A stretch of DNA of 64,000 nucleotides, taken from Reddybacter sp041277045 (GTDB lineage: Bacteria; Pseudomonadota; Gammaproteobacteria; Pseudomonadales; Porticoccaceae). The stretch spans positions 434,001 to 498,000 of the forward strand of contig JBGFSY010000002.1 in NCBI GenBank assembly GCA_041277045.1. The letters run 5' to 3'. The notes beneath the pieces are model-generated. The model searched no databases, was not told the DNA's origin, and saw nothing but the letters and a program-made list of their open reading frames with translations. Below are positions 43,868 through 52,283 of the stretch, one piece after another (within the stretch, counting starts at the first letter, position 1; each line of letters starts with the position of its first letter). The position numbers and the translations under genes were made by a program.

Positions 43868-45031
43868 ATGGATTTTAATCTTAGCGAAGAGCAGGAAATG
43901 ATTTATCAGTACGGGACAAATCTTGCCAAAGATTTCGATCGTAAGTACTGGACAGATTGTGCCGAGCGCCGCGAGTTCCCCACGGCCATGTATCAAAAAG
44001 TAGCGGATGATGGCTTTGTCGGCCTTATGGTGCCGGAAGCCTACGGTGGTGCGGGCTTGGGTATGACCGAAATGGTGCTCTTTCAGGAGGGTTTGTCCAA
44101 CCAGGGTATACCTTTGTTGAGCCTGGTAGTTGGCGCAACCATGTCCCTAGGCCCCATTGGTGAACACGGTACAGAAGAGCAAAAACAAAAGTATTTACCG
44201 GCAGGTTGTCGTGGTGATATTCGCTTTTGCTTTGCCATTACCGAGCCGACGGCCGGCACCAATACCATGAAAACCAACACCATGATCAGAGAAGCGGGTG
44301 ATGGCCGCTATAAATTAAATGGTGCCAAAACTTTTATCACCGATGCCGGTGGTTCCGACTACATGCTGGTCGTCAGCCGTAATAAGGCCTTTGATGAGGT
44401 TGACCGCAAGACTGACGGCTTTACGATTTTAATCGTTGACCGTAAGGCGCCGGGGGTTTCCTTTCAGCCCATTGATGTCAGTATCCCCATTCCCGAATTG
44501 CAATATCAGGTGTTTTTTGACGATGTTGATATTGGCCCGGAACACGTTCTTGGCGAAGTCGGCAAGGGTTTTGATATTCTCTTTGAGTCACTCAACCCCG
44601 AGCGCATTATCCTCGCTGCCGTGGCTAACGGTTTGGGTCGTTATGCCATGGAGAGGGCGGTTGAATACGCTAATGAACGGGTGGTTTTCAATGGCCCGAT
44701 CGGTGCCTATCAGGCTTTGCAACATCCTTTGGCGAAGGCGAAAACTGAAATTGAAATGTCCTCGCTGATGACCCTTAAAGCGGCAAGCCTGTTTGATAAT
44801 GGCGAGCCCTGTGGTGCAGAGGCGAATATGTCCAAGTACTCGGGCGCAGAAGCGGCGATGCATGCCATCGATGCCTCACTGCAATGCTTCGGTGGCAATG
44901 GTTTTACCAAAGAATACGGTATTTTTGACCTCTATCCGGTAGCACGCCTACTGAAAACAGCGCCGCTCAATAGTGAAATGGTGTTGAATTATATCGCTCA
45001 GCACGTGATGGGTTTACCGAAGTCCTACTGA
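43868..45031 (+). CDS. Acyl-CoA dehydrogenase paralogue 5
   Basis: 387 residues from the ATG at 43868 (GGAG at -9); four extra codons upstream are open but break the family start. I-T-E-P-T-A-G-T-N-T loop, L-N-P-E-R-I-I-L with Glu245, end G-L-P-K-S-Y. It is the most divergent of the array in the middle domain (D-A-G-G-S-D-Y-M-L and R-K-A-P-G-V-S-F). A strong terminator closes the array 26 bases later. Confidence 0.88.
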   Translation: MDFNLSEEQEMIYQYGTNLAKDFDRKYWTDCAERREFPTAMYQKVADDGFVGLMVPEAYGGAGLGMTEMVLFQEGLSNQGIPLLSLVVGATMSLGPIGEHGTEEQKQKYLPAGCRGDIRFCFAITEPTAGTNTMKTNTMIREAGDGRYKLNGAKTFITDAGGSDYMLVVSRNKAFDEVDRKTDGFTILIVDRKAPGVSFQPIDVSIPIPELQYQVFFDDVDIGPEHVLGEVGKGFDILFESLNPERIILAAVANGLGRYAMERAVEYANERVVFNGPIGAYQALQHPLAKAKTEIEMSSLMTLKAASLFDNGEPCGAEANMSKYSGAEAAMHAIDASLQCFGGNGFTKEYGIFDLYPVARLLKTAPLNSEMVLNYIAQHVMGLPKSY

Positions 45032-45053
45032 TTGTTTTTTATTATCAGTCTTG

Positions 45054-45086
45054 AAGGCCCGGGTGGGAAACCATCCGGGCTTTTTT
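45054..45086 (+). terminator. Rho-independent terminator ending the ACAD array
   Basis: GCCCGGGTGG / GAAA tetraloop / CCATCCGGGC followed by six T. Ten pairs with one G-T wobble. It marks the end of the acyl-CoA dehydrogenase transcript. Confidence 0.9.
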
Positions 45087-45167
45087 AAGTGCTAGTCCCC
45101 CTAAGCACTAGACAGGTAGTGTTCAAAACTCTGTGTCATTTCTTTAACTTGAGAAAAAGAGCTGACT

Positions 45168-46310
45168 ATGACAACTCCGGCTTTCGATTTGGATGCAGCC
45201 CTTCAAGCTCTGGGTGAGGCAAGGACCTCAGCGGCAAGGACGCATTCTTACACACCCTTATCAAACAACTCACTGAAGCAGCCATGCAGGCAGAGCTGGA
45301 TGAGCACCTTGTTCACAAGAGCGAAGCTAATCGCAAAAATGGCCCTACCCGCAAGACCATGGAAAGCGCTGCAGGGAGCGTTGACCTCAATACGCCTCGT
45401 GAGAGCCTGCCCTCTTTTTGGGTATCGTGCAGGCAGCTTAGAACCTCAAGTCGTGCAAAATCATCAACCCCAGCTCATTGATGGGCTAAAACGTAAAATG
45501 TTGGCCCTCTACGACCTTAGTATAGCTATCAGGATACTCGCACTCACATCGCCGACCTTTATGGGATGTCACTGGCCAATGGTACGCTCAACGTCGTGGC
45601 CGACAAGTTACTACCTGAATTACAGACCTGGCGTGAGCGCGATTTGGAAGCCATTTATCCCATTATCTGGCTTGATGCTATTCACTATAAAGATCAACGA
45701 AAATGACCGCTATATCAGTGAAGCGATCTACACTATTTTAGGTTTGAATATTGTAGGCAAGAAAGAACTGCTCGGACTGTATCTGTCGGATAATACGGGT
45801 ACTCACCACAGGCTGAGCGTACTGACCGACTTTTACAATCGCGGTGTGAAAGATATTGTCATCGCCTGTGTGGATACACAAAGCATTTCGTGGAGTAGGC
45901 TCCAGACTAAAAAACTTCCTTGAAACGATCGAAAGTATTTACCCTGATAGCGAAGTTCAGCGCTGTATTGCTTATTAAATAAGAAACTCCATAAAGTATG
46001 TCGCCTCGAAAAAACAGAAGGCCTTTATGGTCGACACTGAAGTGCGTTTATAAAGCGGCAACTCTCAATACTGTAGTGAGTGCGCTGGGCGAATTAGAGG
46101 CGAAGTGGGGGCACCCATTGACGATCAAATACTGGCTCAGTAAATGACCGACCTTATTTACTTATTTTAAATACCCCGACTACTTTCGCAAGGGCATTTA
46201 AAGCACCAATGCGGTGTAGACAGTGCGTCGCAAGTTGACGAAAACTAAGGGCGGATTTGCCAATGAAAATAGATTATTGAAGCTGCTTTACGAGAGCCTA
46301 ACATGACATC
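45168..46310 (+). pseudogene. Decayed IS256-family transposase
   Basis: The frame opening M-T-T-P-A-F-D-L-D-A-A-L-Q-A-L is the usual start of an IS256-family (mutator-type) transposase. Other recognisable blocks are spread over all three frames: Q-A-E-L-D-E-H-L near 45294, I-Y-T-I-L-G-L-N-I-V-G-K-K-E-L-L-G-L-Y near 45730, F-L-E-T-I-E-S-I-Y-P-D-S-E near 45912 and K-G-G-F-A-N-E-N near 46250. Several frameshifts, stops and small deletions show it cannot be made. The left end resembles an IS256 terminal repeat (GTGTTCAAAACTCTGTGTCA at 45119); the matching right end was not found, so the element is truncated. Confidence 0.85.
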
Positions 46311-46357
46311 CATTGCAAATTCGTAGTGTGGATGCCCTGATAGGTTTGTTTGAAAAT

Positions 46358-46404
46358 GGAGACACAAATGAGGTCAGGTTCAACTTGACCCCATTTGTGT
46401 CTCC
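46358..46404. repeat. 47-base near-perfect inverted repeat
   Basis: Left arm GGAGACACAAATGAGGTCAG (plus GTT) and the right arm ending CCCCATTTGTGTCTCC pair over 23 positions with two mismatches around a single central base. It sits just after the transposase remnant. It resembles the GGTCA-containing palindromes that accompany REP-type Y1 transposases, but no such transposase is here. It could also be a transcription terminator or an insertion scar. Confidence 0.6.
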
Positions 46405-46566
46405 ACTTAACTGGCTACCTACGCCTATATTGTGCCGACTAACTATGGACGTTGGTGGAGCTTGCCGTCGTAGGTTGGTAGATTGATGGTTGGCTTCTAA
46501 GGGCAGTGCTAGAGGGCATGACCAGACTATAATTTCAAGTCCTGCTATTCAAAATAGGCTGTACCA

Positions 46567-47892
46567 ATGCTACTTAAATCATACGGACCTCTAGGTTTGT
46601 CAGTTAGCTTATTTCTTCTGGTATGTGTCCAAACTATAAATGTGAATGCAGGAGGAGGCTACTTCCCCATGGGTTATGGCCCTGTTGCATGGCAAACCGC
46701 AGGCGCAGTTACGGCTGTTGCTGAGGACGCGTTTGCAGGGGCCTCTAATCCCGCTAAACTTTCTGCCGCAGGTAATCAGCTCGACTTAAGCCTCACCTTC
46801 CTGAACCCAAATCGTAAAATCAAACGGACTGGTGCTACGGGGCCTGCTGCGGCGTATAACTTTTCATCAACCAGTAAAAACACACTATTCGCGGTTCCTG
46901 AATTTGCCTATGCCCGACAGGTTAATGAACAGCTCTCGATAGGTATAACATCCTACGCCAATGGCGGATTGAATATTGAATATCACGACACGACAGCAAT
47001 ACCGGCTACCAACCTGAACCCAGCTGTCTGTGGGGCGGGGGCGGGGAACTTCATGGGAGGCTGTGGCGAACTGGGTTTCGATTTGGCTCAATTTATCGTC
47101 GCACCGACGCTGGCGTGGAAATTCGCTCCCGGACAGAGTGTTGGAATTTCACCCCTGCTCACTGTGCAAATGTTCAAGGCTTACGGCTTACAGGCTTTTG
47201 CCCCGAACTCACGCTATCCCCGCCACGTTTCCAACAATGGCCAGGACTACGCTTTCGGTGCTGGGGTGCGCGTAGGCTGGTTCGGTGAATTCAATCATTG
47301 CTTGAGTCTTGGTGCAGCCTACTCTAGCAAAATATATATGCAGGATTTTGACAAATACAAAGGCCTGCTGGTCGAAGGCAGCTTTGATATACCGGCTAAT
47401 TACAGTGTGGGTATTGCGGTTAAACCTAGCCATAACTGGATGGTGTCTTTTGACATTCAACGCATCGAATTTAACGATGTCAGAGTGCTTAGCAACGGCA
47501 TACTGCCTTCATTAATAGATCCGGTGGCCAACCCACTCGGTAGCAAGACGGGCAGCGGGTTTGGCTGGCAGCGCAATCAGACCAACTACAAGCTTGGAGT
47601 GATCTATAACGCCAGTTCAAGGATGACCTTACGGGCCGGCTATACCTACGGCAAACGTGCCAATGACAATAACGTGGATGCAGCAAGTTTTGGTGTACTG
47701 GCAGTCAATCCAATACGCGCGGGCAGTGTTGGCTTTACCTGGAAAACAAGTGCTGGCAGTAAGCTCCATATGTCCTACGCGCATATGGATGGTGCGAACT
47801 ACGCAGGGCCTTCAGCAATTTTTCCGGGCGCTAGAGAATCGGTTCGACCCTATGTCAACGCAGTAAATATCGCCTGGAGTCGACAGATGTGA
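46567..47892 (+). CDS. FadL/OmpP1/TodX-family outer-membrane channel
   Basis: 441 residues. Signal peptide (about 1-28, ending N-V-N-A). The mature start G-G-G-Y-F-P-M-G-Y-G-P and the early A-S-N-P-A-K-L-S segment follow the N-P-A motif of the FadL hatch. The rest alternates hydrophobic and polar residues as amphipathic beta strands, ending with a terminal-strand pattern V-N-A-V-N-I-A-W. Family members import long-chain fatty acids or hydrocarbons across the outer membrane. Its place beside acyl-CoA dehydrogenases suggests uptake of their substrate, an inference. Confidence 0.8.
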   Translation: MLLKSYGPLGLSVSLFLLVCVQTINVNAGGGYFPMGYGPVAWQTAGAVTAVAEDAFAGASNPAKLSAAGNQLDLSLTFLNPNRKIKRTGATGPAAAYNFSSTSKNTLFAVPEFAYARQVNEQLSIGITSYANGGLNIEYHDTTAIPATNLNPAVCGAGAGNFMGGCGELGFDLAQFIVAPTLAWKFAPGQSVGISPLLTVQMFKAYGLQAFAPNSRYPRHVSNNGQDYAFGAGVRVGWFGEFNHCLSLGAAYSSKIYMQDFDKYKGLLVEGSFDIPANYSVGIAVKPSHNWMVSFDIQRIEFNDVRVLSNGILPSLIDPVANPLGSKTGSGFGWQRNQTNYKLGVIYNASSRMTLRAGYTYGKRANDNNVDAASFGVLAVNPIRAGSVGFTWKTSAGSKLHMSYAHMDGANYAGPSAIFPGARESVRPYVNAVNIAWSRQM

Positions 47893-48604
47893 GGTGAAAA
47901 AATCAAAGAAAAATAACAGGAGAAAGAAAAAAGAAGGACAGTCATTAAATTTACCGCCGACGAGAAAACCTATTTACGAGGTATCGACAATGACGTGCGG
48001 TGTGGAATCTGCCTGGCTGGAACATTGTCGTCAACCTGACTACAGGTAATACTGACGATTGTGATGCCCATGCCAGCTCCGATTAAAGTGTGCTCCTCCG
48101 GATCCTCGTTCAGGTTTTTAGACAGAATGATCCTCGCCGAATTGGGTAGTAGGCACATCAATTCACAACGTGCTGACGCCCGGCTTAGGAGTACAGTTGA
48201 ATGCAGGTTTTTGCTACGGGCGAAGCCGTATGTAGATAGGGGGCTTGTACATTGCCGGTGATTTTTCTGGTCAAGGCTTGTAGCCCTTCAGCCAAATAGC
48301 TGCTCAGACTTAACCAGTTCGCGCCCCGTCCAATCTACAGGCTCTAAAGGCATTGTTAAGTAGGATACCTTCATTACAACGACGCCCCATGCCTAAGGCA
48401 CTCTCATTCTACAAAAAGAATGCCAGCAGTCGAAATGAGGCCGTCGTTGAGGTTTTCGGTGATTGGGCAGAAGTGGACCTTAATGGCGATGGCTTTGTTG
48501 ATGGCTGGGTGTTCGCCACTTACGTACAAACCGTCGTATAAGAAATTTTTAAACAGTAGAGCATTGCTAACAGCTCATTTTTGCAGTGCTCTACTGACTT
48601 ATAT
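47893..48604. other. 712-base gap, probably gene debris
   Basis: No complete gene is visible. The frame 48353-48541 on the plus strand ends in W-A-E-V-D-L-N-G-D-G-F-V-D-G-W-V-F, which looks like the last part of a bacterial SH3 domain, but no beginning is found. The rest has short frames only. Confidence 0.35.
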
Positions 48605-49747
48605 TTAACGCAGTTGGCGAAAGCAGTCGCGCACTTCTTTGATAAAGCTCTCGGGTACTTCAAAGGCTGCAAAGTGTCCTCCCTTGTCGAGCTCATTCCA
48701 GTGAATAAGGTTTTTAAAACGCCGTTCTGCCCAGCGACGGGAGGAACGAAAAATCTCTTTTGGATAGACGCTAGCACCGGTTGCTAGAACGACCTCACCC
48801 AGAAGGAGGTTGTTAAAACTTTCCCAGTAGAGGCGGGCGGATGAAGCTGCGCTGGCGGTACACCAGTAGAGCATTATATCGTCTAGCATTTCATCCTTGC
48901 TGAATACGTTCTCCGGATGGCCATCGCAATCTGTCCAGGCCCAGAATTTCTCGAGTATCCAGGCCATTTGGCCTACGGGGGAATCACTAAGGCCATAGCC
49001 GACGGTCTGTGGGCGTGTACTATGTTGTTTGGAATAACCGGAGTCGTGATCCTGATAATATTGTATGCCAGCAAGTGCGCTTTTTTCGAGCGACGTAAGA
49101 TCATTCATCGTTGCTGGATCGGGCTCAACCATTACCATATTAATGTGAATGGCCTGGCAATTTCCTAAATTTTGCATACCAATAGAGGTGGTTACTATCG
49201 CCCCCCAATCGCCACCTTGAGCGAAATACTGCTCGTAGCCGAGTCTGAGCATTAATGTATTCCAGCTCTCAGCAATCTTATCAACACCCCAGCCAGTACC
49301 CGCCGGCTTACTTGAAAAACCATAGCCGGGTAGAGTGGGACACACGACATGGAAGGCATCGCTGGCATCTCCACCGTGGGCAACCGGGTCTATTAACGGA
49401 CCAATAACTTTCTGAAATTCGACAATAGAACCGGGCCAGCCATGGGTCATTAACAGTGGGCGGGCTTCTGGGTGAGGCGAGCGGGCGTGAATAAAGTGGA
49501 TGTCGAGGCCATTAAGCTCGGTCATAAACTGTGGGTATTTATTGAGCAGACGCTCGCGCGCTCGCCAGTCGTAACTATTGAGCCAATAGTTACAAACCTC
49601 CTGTGTATAGGCTAAAGGGATGCCCTGGGACCAGTCGTCAACGGTTTCTTTTTCGGGCCAGCGAGTGTTTGACAGTCTTTGCTTTAGGTCCTTAAGGACG
49701 TCTTCACCGATGGATATTTCAAAAGGTCTTATGGCATTGTTACTCAT
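48605..49747 (-). CDS. Epoxide hydrolase (alpha/beta hydrolase with EHN domain)
   Basis: 380 residues. The N-terminal epoxide-hydrolase domain (R-P-F-E-I-S-I ... R-L-S-N-T-R-W-P) is followed by an alpha/beta hydrolase core. Oxyanion motif H-G-W-P-G-S near residue 126, nucleophile Asp in G-G-D-W-G-A near 183, lid region with tyrosines, and the base His in D-K-G-G-H-F-A-A near 360. It opens epoxides to diols; the natural substrate is unknown. It may belong to the hydrophobic-compound set around FadL. Divergent from recA. Confidence 0.87.
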   Translation of the reverse strand: MSNNAIRPFEISIGEDVLKDLKQRLSNTRWPEKETVDDWSQGIPLAYTQEVCNYWLNSYDWRARERLLNKYPQFMTELNGLDIHFIHARSPHPEARPLLMTHGWPGSIVEFQKVIGPLIDPVAHGGDASDAFHVVCPTLPGYGFSSKPAGTGWGVDKIAESWNTLMLRLGYEQYFAQGGDWGAIVTTSIGMQNLGNCQAIHINMVMVEPDPATMNDLTSLEKSALAGIQYYQDHDSGYSKQHSTRPQTVGYGLSDSPVGQMAWILEKFWAWTDCDGHPENVFSKDEMLDDIMLYWCTASAASSARLYWESFNNLLLGEVVLATGASVYPKEIFRSSRRWAERRFKNLIHWNELDKGGHFAAFEVPESFIKEVRDCFRQLR

Positions 49748-49852
49748 ACTGAGCCTGCTGTTGATCGTGGATTATGTTTTTTGTTTGTGTCATTCCACGT
49801 TCAAATTAGCGGCTGTTAGCGATGAGGTCAACTGTTAGTCGTGATTAAATTT

Positions 49853-49872
49853 TACTGTATGACTATACAGCA
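49853..49872 (+). promoter_or_regulatory. LexA (SOS) box of recA
   Basis: TACTGTATGACTATACAGCA matches the gammaproteobacterial LexA site TACTGTATATATATACAGTA at 16 of 20 positions with the CTGT-N8-ACAG core exact. It lies 133 bases before the recA start. Confidence 0.93.
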
Positions 49873-50004
49873 GTATGGTTTTCCTTTAAGCTGGCTTCAC
49901 CATCTTGGATGAGGGGCATGGCCCTGCTACGATGTCATCCACCGTTAGCACTAATCGTTAGTCAATGAGACAGCAAATAACACTTGTGAGTGAGGAACAG
50001 CCCA

Positions 50005-51048
50005 ATGTCGATGGATCCCAATAAAGAGAAAGCACTACAGGCGGCACTGAGCCAAATTGAACGACAGTTTGGCAAGGGCACCGTAATGCGCATGGGGGAT
50101 AAGGAGCACGTCGCCATCCCTAAAATTTCCACCGGCTCTCTGGGGCTCGATATCGCCCTCGGCATTGGCGGTTTACCCCAGGGTCGTGTGGTCGAAATTT
50201 ACGGCCCAGAATCGTCGGGTAAAACGACTTTAACGCTGTCGGTCATCGCCGAAGCGCAAAAACTGGGCGGCACCTGTGCCTTTATCGATGCAGAACATGC
50301 CCTCGACCCAAGCTATGCCGAAAAACTCGGTGTCAATGTCGATGATTTAATGCTCTCTCAGCCCGATACGGGTGAGCAAGCCCTTGAGGTGACCGACATG
50401 CTGGTGCGCTCGGGTGCCATTGATGTACTAGTGATCGACTCGGTCGCGGCCTTAACACCAAAGGCTGAAATTGAAGGCGATATGGGCGATCACCACGTTG
50501 GCTTGCAGGCACGCCTGATGTCTCAAGCACTGCGTAAGTTGACCGGCAACATTAAAAACTCCAACTGCCTGGTGATTTTCATCAACCAGATTCGTATGAA
50601 AATTGGTGTGATGTTCGGTAGTCCCGAGACCACCACCGGCGGTAACGCCCTGAAGTTTTATTCCTCAGTACGTATGGACATACGCCGTATCGGTGCGGTG
50701 AAAGATGGCGATGAAATTATTGGCAATGAAACCCGTGTAAAAGTGGTAAAAAACAAAGTGGCACCGCCATTTCGTCAAACCGAGTTTCAAATTCTCTACG
50801 GCATTGGCATCAATCGCATGGGTGAGATTATTGACCTAGGCGTAAAGTGTGGCTTTGTTGATAAGGCCGGTGCTTGGTATTCCTATAAAGGCGATAAAAT
50901 TGGCCAGGGTAAAGCCAACTCTTGCAACTATTTACGTGAACACCCTGAAGTTGCCGCTGAAATTGAAGACAATATTCGTCTGCAATTACTCGGTGATCCA
51001 GAGGCTGAGGCGAAGGAAGCCGATGCTGCCGATGAACTTGAAAGCTAG
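50005..51048 (+). CDS. recA: Recombinase RecA
   Basis: 347 residues from the ATG at 50005 with GAGGA at the right distance; an upstream frame start at 49990 is not needed. Walker A G-P-E-S-S-G-K-T near residue 67, the M-S-Q-A-L-R-K-L-T-G segment and the L2 loop F-G-S-P-E-T-T-T-G-G-N-A-L-K-F-Y-S are all standard. It drives homologous recombination and LexA self-cleavage. SOS control is evident from the upstream LexA box. The usual recX is not directly downstream; a terminator and a gene on the other strand follow. Confidence 0.99.
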   Translation: MSMDPNKEKALQAALSQIERQFGKGTVMRMGDKEHVAIPKISTGSLGLDIALGIGGLPQGRVVEIYGPESSGKTTLTLSVIAEAQKLGGTCAFIDAEHALDPSYAEKLGVNVDDLMLSQPDTGEQALEVTDMLVRSGAIDVLVIDSVAALTPKAEIEGDMGDHHVGLQARLMSQALRKLTGNIKNSNCLVIFINQIRMKIGVMFGSPETTTGGNALKFYSSVRMDIRRIGAVKDGDEIIGNETRVKVVKNKVAPPFRQTEFQILYGIGINRMGEIIDLGVKCGFVDKAGAWYSYKGDKIGQGKANSCNYLREHPEVAAEIEDNIRLQLLGDPEAEAKEADAADELES

Positions 51049-51064
51049 CTTTTAGCAGCTGTCG

Positions 51065-51094
51065 AAAAGGGCGCCTAAGTAGGCGCCCTTTTTT
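51065..51094 (+). terminator. Rho-independent terminator after recA
   Basis: AAAGGGCGCCTA / AG / TAGGCGCCCTTTTTT: near-perfect stem with T-run, 17 bases after the recA stop. Confidence 0.92.
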
Positions 51095-51131
51095 GTACTT
51101 TCTTTTTGTTGAGCTTGAGTTGTTAGCGCGA

Positions 51132-52181
51132 TCAAAGCTCTACGGGATAACCCGCTGCAATCCAGTTGGGCATGCCGGTGTGGCTTACACAAACCAGATT
51201 GTTAACCCCGATAAGCGATAGGTTAGTAAACGCTGTTTGAGCCCGCCGTCCAGAGCGGCAGTACATATACACTTTGCTATAAGCCTTTAATTCGTCGGCG
51301 TGAGCACTTTCATTACCCAAAGGGATGTTGAGGCTACCGGGTACATGCCCCTCGGCAAACTCTTCAGTACGCCTGTTATCGACAATCACTTCATTATCGC
51401 CAAGCTGTTGCCATGAGCTGTGTAAATCGCTCATTGAAAAATCGTCATGCACATAGCGCCGTGGATTGTAATCCACGCCGACGCCAACATTGGCGGGTAC
51501 GGCTTCGTTAATTTTCTTCGGCATATCCAGATTGAGATTATTCATAATCTCAATAAAATCGCTGGCACTTTGTCCGCCGCCCAAGCGAAGGTTCCAGCGT
51601 TTTTCTTCTCCGATACTCGAACTGGTTCTGCCCTTGTAATCGTGGGCGGGGTAGACAACGGTGTCATTGGGCAGGCTGAACAGTTTGTTGTTTACATTGT
51701 TGTAGAGCAACTGGGCATCGCCCTGTTGAAAATCCGTTCGACCACAACCGCGGATTAACAGCGTGTCACCGGTAAAAACCTTGCCATCGATGTAATAACT
51801 CATACAGCCACTGGTATGGCCGGGTGTGGCGAGGGCTTTAATAGTATAGTTGCCGAGCTTTAATTGATCACCATCCTGCAGGGCAATATCGATGGCTTCG
51901 ATACCCGCCGCTTCACTAAACACGATTTTCGCACCGGTCTTTTGTCGCAGTAAGCCAGCAGAAGTAATGTGGTCAGCATGGGCATGGGTTTCAAACACGT
52001 AAAGCAGCTCAATGCCCAGCTCTTCGACATATTGTAAATCCCGGTCAAATTGCTCCATCACAGGGTCAATCAGCGCGCCTTCATGAGTTGCGGTGTCGAC
52101 GATCAGGTAGGTATAGGTAAAACTGTCTCGATCAAATAGCTGTCGGCATAGCAAACCGGGTGGGAGTGTTTCAGTAGTCAT
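51132..52181 (-). CDS. Persulfide dioxygenase-rhodanese fusion (ETHE1-like)
   Basis: 349 residues from the ATG at 52181 with AAGGG before it. The N-terminal metallo-beta-lactamase domain has T-H-A-H-A-D-H near residue 65 and later metal ligands P-G-H-T and G-D-T-L, with the ETHE1-type R-G-C-G-R-T-D-F. The C-terminal rhodanese domain has the active Cys in Y-C-R-S-G-R-R (near 310). Family role: oxidises glutathione persulfide to sulfite and moves sulfur to or from thiosulfate. It would feed sulfite to CysI encoded at 28-30 kb. Confidence 0.85.
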   Translation of the reverse strand: MTTETLPPGLLCRQLFDRDSFTYTYLIVDTATHEGALIDPVMEQFDRDLQYVEELGIELLYVFETHAHADHITSAGLLRQKTGAKIVFSEAAGIEAIDIALQDGDQLKLGNYTIKALATPGHTSGCMSYYIDGKVFTGDTLLIRGCGRTDFQQGDAQLLYNNVNNKLFSLPNDTVVYPAHDYKGRTSSSIGEEKRWNLRLGGGQSASDFIEIMNNLNLDMPKKINEAVPANVGVGVDYNPRRYVHDDFSMSDLHSSWQQLGDNEVIVDNRRTEEFAEGHVPGSLNIPLGNESAHADELKAYSKVYMYCRSGRRAQTAFTNLSLIGVNNLVCVSHTGMPNWIAAGYPVEL

Positions 52182-52283
52182 GGCTGGCCCTTTTCGCTCC
52201 TGGTGTGCAATCAGCATAGTAGGGATGAGTAGCGGTTTAAAGCCCTCGGGAGTAAAAAGCTGTAGAGGGTGATTGGCTCTGGG

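Noticed and set aside
45168..45923. 251-codon open frame as a complete gene
   Set aside because: Only parts of it read as IS256 transposase; conserved blocks continue in other frames, so the frame is a patchwork of a dead gene.
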